This document shows, one piece after another, positions 33,164-37,332 of a stretch of 37,332 nt of DNA (its first letter is position 1; each line of letters opens with the position of its first letter). Source of the DNA: Xylaria sp. FL1777 (taxonomy: Eukaryota; Ascomycota; Sordariomycetes; Xylariales; Xylariaceae); the NCBI GenBank assembly GCA_022578965.1, contig MU400812.1, positions 1 to 37,332 on the forward strand, given 5' to 3'. The notes below the pieces were generated by a model, which had not been told where the DNA came from, did no database searches, and worked only from the letters and a program-made list of their open reading frames with translations. A program made the position numbers and the translations under genes.

Positions 33164-34887
33164 TAAACTACTAATTAATTATAATTAATAAGCTTAAAAA
33201 TAAAAATAGTTTAATAATTAACTTTAAATTAAAATAATTTAAGCTAATTAAGCTTATTCAATAAACTAAAACTAAACTAAAGTTTAAAAATAAGCTTTAA
33301 ATTATTTAGCTAAATATATATAAATTTATAAATATAAAATATTTTAAAAAATATGCTTTATAGTTTTTATAATAGCTAAATAATAAAAATATTAAAAAGT
33401 AAAAAAATATATAATAAAAAATATATTATAATTTATATTATTATAACTTTAATTAATTATTAAAGTTATTACTAAAAATATATTAATAGTTTATGCTTTA
33501 AAAAAAAACTATTTTTTGGTTTTTATAATAAAAACTTTAAGAATTTTACATAAAACATTTTATAAACATATATTAATACTTAAACTTTATTATTAATAAT
33601 ATAATAAAATATTTTATGCTAAAAAAAGTTTAATAATATATTATTGCTATATTTAATAAAGTAATTAATATAAATATTATGTTTTTTTTTAGTTTATAAT
33701 ACTATAAAAATATTTAAATAAAATAAATAAAAAAAATATAGCTATGTTTTATATATTAAGCTTTTTATAATATATTAGTATACTTTTAATAAATATATTA
33801 AGCATTTTAAAAATAAAGCATAAATTAAAAATGCTATTAAAAATATACTTTGTTTAACCTTAAAATTAACATTAAAAATACAAATAAAACAATAGTTAAA
33901 TATTTATTAAATGTTTAATATATAATTAAGTTAATTAACTTTATGCTTAATAATAATTATAACTTTTGTTTTATTATTTTTAATAAAATTAATTATAGTT
34001 ATATTACTTTTAAATGCTTTTTTTATATATATATAAATATATTACTAGTTATAAATTTATTAATATAATTTAAACTATTAAAGCATAATAAAAAATCGTT
34101 AATAAATAATAGTTTTAAAAAGCTAAAAAAAAAGCAAAATAAATAAAACATATATAATATTTTGCGTTAATTTATATTTAGCTATAATTTTTTAGGTTTT
34201 TTTTTTTTTTGCTTTTTTATAATTAAAAGTATATAACTGCTATTTTTTATTACTTTTAATAAATAGCTTATTTTTATTAATTAAACTTAGTGTGTTTTAT
34301 TATATTAAAACTTTAATTAATTAAATAACTTTAATATTAAACTTATTAATTTTAATATTAATAAATTATTGCTTTTTTTTTATTAATAAATTTAGCGCAT
34401 TAAAAAGATTATATAATATAATATAGCTATTAATACGTTTTTTAATATTATTATTAATATATATTTTATAAACATATTTAATAATATTTTAATTAACATA
34501 GTTTATAAATAAACAAACTATTTAAGCAAATTAGCTACTTTTTTAATTAATATATATATTATTGTTTTATTATATAATAATTTTATAATAAAACAATGTT
34601 TAATAAAACTAAAAAAGCTAAAATTCTTTTAGTTATTTAAGCTATTTAATTACGTAAATAAATTAATATTTAACGCGCTTTTAAAATTTATAATATTTTT
34701 TGCGTAATATTATAAAGCAAAATAAACAGCTATATAACAAAAAACAAAACTTGCGCTAATATAAATAAACTTGATTTAATTAAAAAAAATGTTTTTTTTA
34801 AATATATTTTCGATTTAAATAAGCAAAAATATTTTTTTATTTATATTATTATAAAAAATATAGTTAATTCTTTATATAATTTATAAA
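33164..34887. other. AT-rich DNA, no recognisable gene
   Basis: Almost pure A/T with scattered AGCT and TGC. There is no open frame of useful length, no terminal repeat and no coding motif that I can identify. Confidence 0.6.
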
Positions 34888-34902
34888 ATATATTATTTAT
34901 TA

Positions 34903-35635
34903 GGCCCGGTGGCGCAGTGGCATACGCTTGGCTACTTTTTTTAAAGTTGTAAGTTTGAGTTTTGCTTGGTTTGCGGTTGCTTTATGTTTGAAGCAAAAGT
35001 TGGTTTGCTTTTAGCTTAGTTTGAACCACAAGCTTGCTGCACTAAAAGCACAAAAATTAAAAGTTAAATAGCTAAGCTAAAAGTCTAGGAATTTTGCTTT
35101 TTTGCTAATGTAGCAATATAAGTAACTAACTTAGTATATTAAATACTATAAAAACGGACAGCTTTAGCTTTTGCTGCTAACGCTATATAAGCATTAGTTT
35201 TTTTGTGTAGCAAATAGCTTATATTTTAAGCGTAATTAAAACTTAAAGCTTACTGCTTACGCTAGGCAATTTATAAATATAGCGCTAATTAGTGCTTAAT
35301 ACTTACTTAACATTGTATTGTTTATAGCTTATAACCTTAAAGCTAACAAGAAAGCGCTTTTACTTACAACAATTATAACAAAAAACTTTTTTGTTAATGC
35401 GTTAATTCTTTTACTTCTATAATGCGAAGCAGAAGCGCTGCTAACTTAGCGTACAAGATTTAAAGCGGAGTATTATATAAAAAAAGCAGCAAATTAATAA
35501 GATCTGTTGCAGAACTATTGCATATTTTATATATATAAATAGTTTTTGCCCTAAAAAAAGTTTCTACTTGTATAAATATTATACTAAATAGCTACCGGTA
35601 TAGCTAACAAGCTGTTAGCCCGAGTAATACAATAT
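34903..35635 (+). mobile_element. tRNA-headed SINE, copy 6 (best preserved head)
   Basis: It begins GGCCCGGTGGCGCAGTGGCA and ends GTTAGCCCGAGTAATACAAT plus a few A/T. A perfect 15-bp target duplication ATATATTATTTATTA lies at 34888-34902 and 35636-35650. It keeps several G and C that are A or T in the other copies (for example TTGGCT, TTTGAG and TTGCGG near the head), so it is close to the unmutated sequence. A roughly 45-base stretch at its tail matches the tail of the 2.2-kb LINE-like element. Confidence 0.94.
34910..34962 (+). promoter_or_regulatory. Probable RNA polymerase III A and B boxes of the SINE
   Basis: TGGCGCAGTGG at 34910-34920 is a full match to the tRNA A-box pattern and begins at base 8 of the element, as U8 does in a tRNA. 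AGTTTGAGTTT at 34952-34962 fits a B-box (GGTTCGAATCC type) after C-to-T and G-to-A changes and lies at the tRNA-like position of about base 50. Such boxes would drive internal transcription. A folded tRNA is not evident beyond this, so the identity of the parent tRNA is open. Confidence 0.7.
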
Positions 35636-35650
35636 ATATATTATTTATTA

Positions 35651-37332
35651 ATAACTATTAAGCTTATAACTTTATTAATTGCTATAAAAAGCTTAAAATG
35701 TAGTTTATATATATTTATAATTATTAAAAAGCATTATATAAAGATTTAAAAATTATTAATATATAATTTAAGCAATATATATATATATAAACATAATGTA
35801 GTATTTATAATAATAATATTTAAAACTTTAATAAAACTAAGTTTATAATAAGCTAAATTTATTTATATATAATTATTATATATATTAATTAATATAAAAA
35901 GTATAAAGTAATATAGCTTAATAATAAAAAATAATTAATGGTAATTTGTTTTATTAATTTATATAATTTATTGATTTTTTTATATATTATTTTTTAAAAC
36001 GCTTTTTATTTTTAGCATTAATATAAAAATATTAACTTTTTAATAAATTAAATATTTAATATTAATTTTAATAAATAAATAAACAATAATATAAAATTAA
36101 AATAAATAAAATATTTTAAAAAATATATTTAGTTATTATAAATAAACATATATTAATTATTAGTACTAAATTAATATAAAAGTTATATATTAACTAAGTT
36201 TAAAAAATATTATAAAAAATAAAATATTATAACTATTATTTTGCTTTTTTATTTATTATATTTAATTTAATTATTTAATATTAAACTTTATAGTTTATTA
36301 AAATAAACATATAATTATTAAATTAATAAATTTATTAAGTTATATATTAATTATATTATTAAGCTTAAGTTTTTTATTATATTTAAAAAAGCGTATTTTA
36401 TTACTTTTATAAAATTAAATATTTTAAAAAGTTTTTAAAAGTTAAAATTAATGCTTTATAATTTATAAGCAATAATTTTAAAGCTAAATATATAATTATA
36501 GTTATTAATGCTAATTTTTAATACTATTAATTTATTTAAACTTTAAGTTTTTTATATACTAAAAACTGCTAAAAAAGCAAATATATAATTAACTTTTATT
36601 AAAAATTAAATTTTTAGTTATTAAAAAAGCTTTTTAAAGCTAATTTTAAATATAATTAACTAGCTTTTAAAAGTAGTAAAAATGTTAGTTTATAAACTTA
36701 TTTTTGCAAAAAATAAAGTTAAAAAGTTTTAAAAAGCAAATAAAGCATTAAATAAACACTAAAAAAGCAAAAAAAAAGCGTTTATAAAATAAAAATAGTT
36801 TTATTATAAAAAATATAACTAATTTAATTACTTAAAAAAATGCATAAAACTTAATATAATTATAAACGTTAAAAAATTGTAGTAATAATAAACTAAGTAT
36901 ATTATATTAATAATAATATAAATATTATAGCAAAATTAGCTATAATATAAAAACTTATAATAAAAATATAAAAATAAATAATAAATTAAAATTTAATTAA
37001 TTTTTAATAATATTTGCTTTAGTTATAAAGTTATTAATAATTAAATATAATAATGTTATAAAAAGTAATTAATTTGTTTAAATAGCTTGCTTGCTTATAA
37101 ACTACATTAATAAAAAAAAAGTATATTATTTATTTTAATATATTTAAAAAAACTATTTTATATTACTATAAATTAAAACAATATAAAAGCTTATAATAGT
37201 TAATTAATTAAATATAATAAAAATATTTTATGTAAAATTTTTATTATTTTTTATATTAATTATAAAAGCATTATTAATATGCTTTAAAGCTAAATTAATA
37301 GCTTTTTATTTGCTTTTAGCTATAATATATTA
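35651..37332. other. AT-rich DNA to the window end, no recognisable gene
   Basis: Stops are dense in all frames. A slightly less AT-rich stretch near 36540-36900 could be an old coding remnant, but no motif can be read. No repeat boundary was found. Confidence 0.55.

Noticed and set aside
34903..34975. Functional tRNA gene
   Set aside because: A-box and B-box positions fit, but no complete cloverleaf or acceptor stem pairing is seen, and the same sequence heads six dispersed repeats. It is a SINE head.
1..37332. Mitochondrial or apicomplexan organelle DNA because of extreme AT content
   Set aside because: Spliceosomal GT-AG introns, LTR and hAT elements, target duplications and transition-only differences between repeats point to nuclear fungal DNA with RIP.

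Overview
The window looks like a gene-poor, very AT-rich block of a filamentous ascomycete (Pezizomycotina-type) genome made almost wholly of transposable elements that have been hit by repeat-induced point mutation (RIP). The signs are: extreme AT content; TAA/TAG stops in every frame; repeat copies that differ almost only by C/T and G/A transitions; a Ty3/gypsy element of the fungal type; and 48-77 bp GT-AG introns with CTAAT/CTAAC-like branch sites. No intact host gene, rRNA, functional tRNA or CRISPR array was found.

Layout. 1-4823: AT-only DNA holding a large inverted repeat (arms 1-1096 and 2287-3393). 4839-6814: two SINE-like elements in opposite orientation. 8068-17255: one complete Ty3/gypsy LTR retrotransposon (LTR 8068-8424 and 16898-17255, 5-bp target duplication) with decayed gag, protease, RT/RNase H and integrase, split by two hAT-type MITEs (9039-9662, 15407-15978) and one SINE (14079-14806). 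17430-18163: another SINE. About 19190-21060: decayed, coding-like DNA of unknown family. 21120-33155: one autonomous hAT transposon with an exact 8-bp target duplication, about 4.7 kb once later insertions are subtracted. 34903-35635: a sixth SINE in AT-rich DNA that runs to the window end.

The hAT element is the centre of interest. Its transposase gene (26739-29554) can be read through ten exons and nine short introns that all keep one frame, giving about 764 codons with BED finger, catalytic core and C-terminal dimerisation motifs. It is broken by eleven in-frame stops, each explained by one C-to-T or G-to-A change. A 190-bp tandem array follows the gene.

Into this hAT went a 2.2-kb LINE-like element (copy A), and into copy A went a SINE and a second 2.2-kb copy (B). 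A third copy (C) sits in the 190-bp array. The 2.2-kb element and the tRNA-headed SINE share their 3' tail (…GTTAGCC…AGTAATACAAT) and both make 14-18 bp target duplications, as expected for a LINE/SINE pair using the same reverse transcription machinery. No reverse transcriptase is visible in the 2.2-kb element, and its coding content is unidentified.
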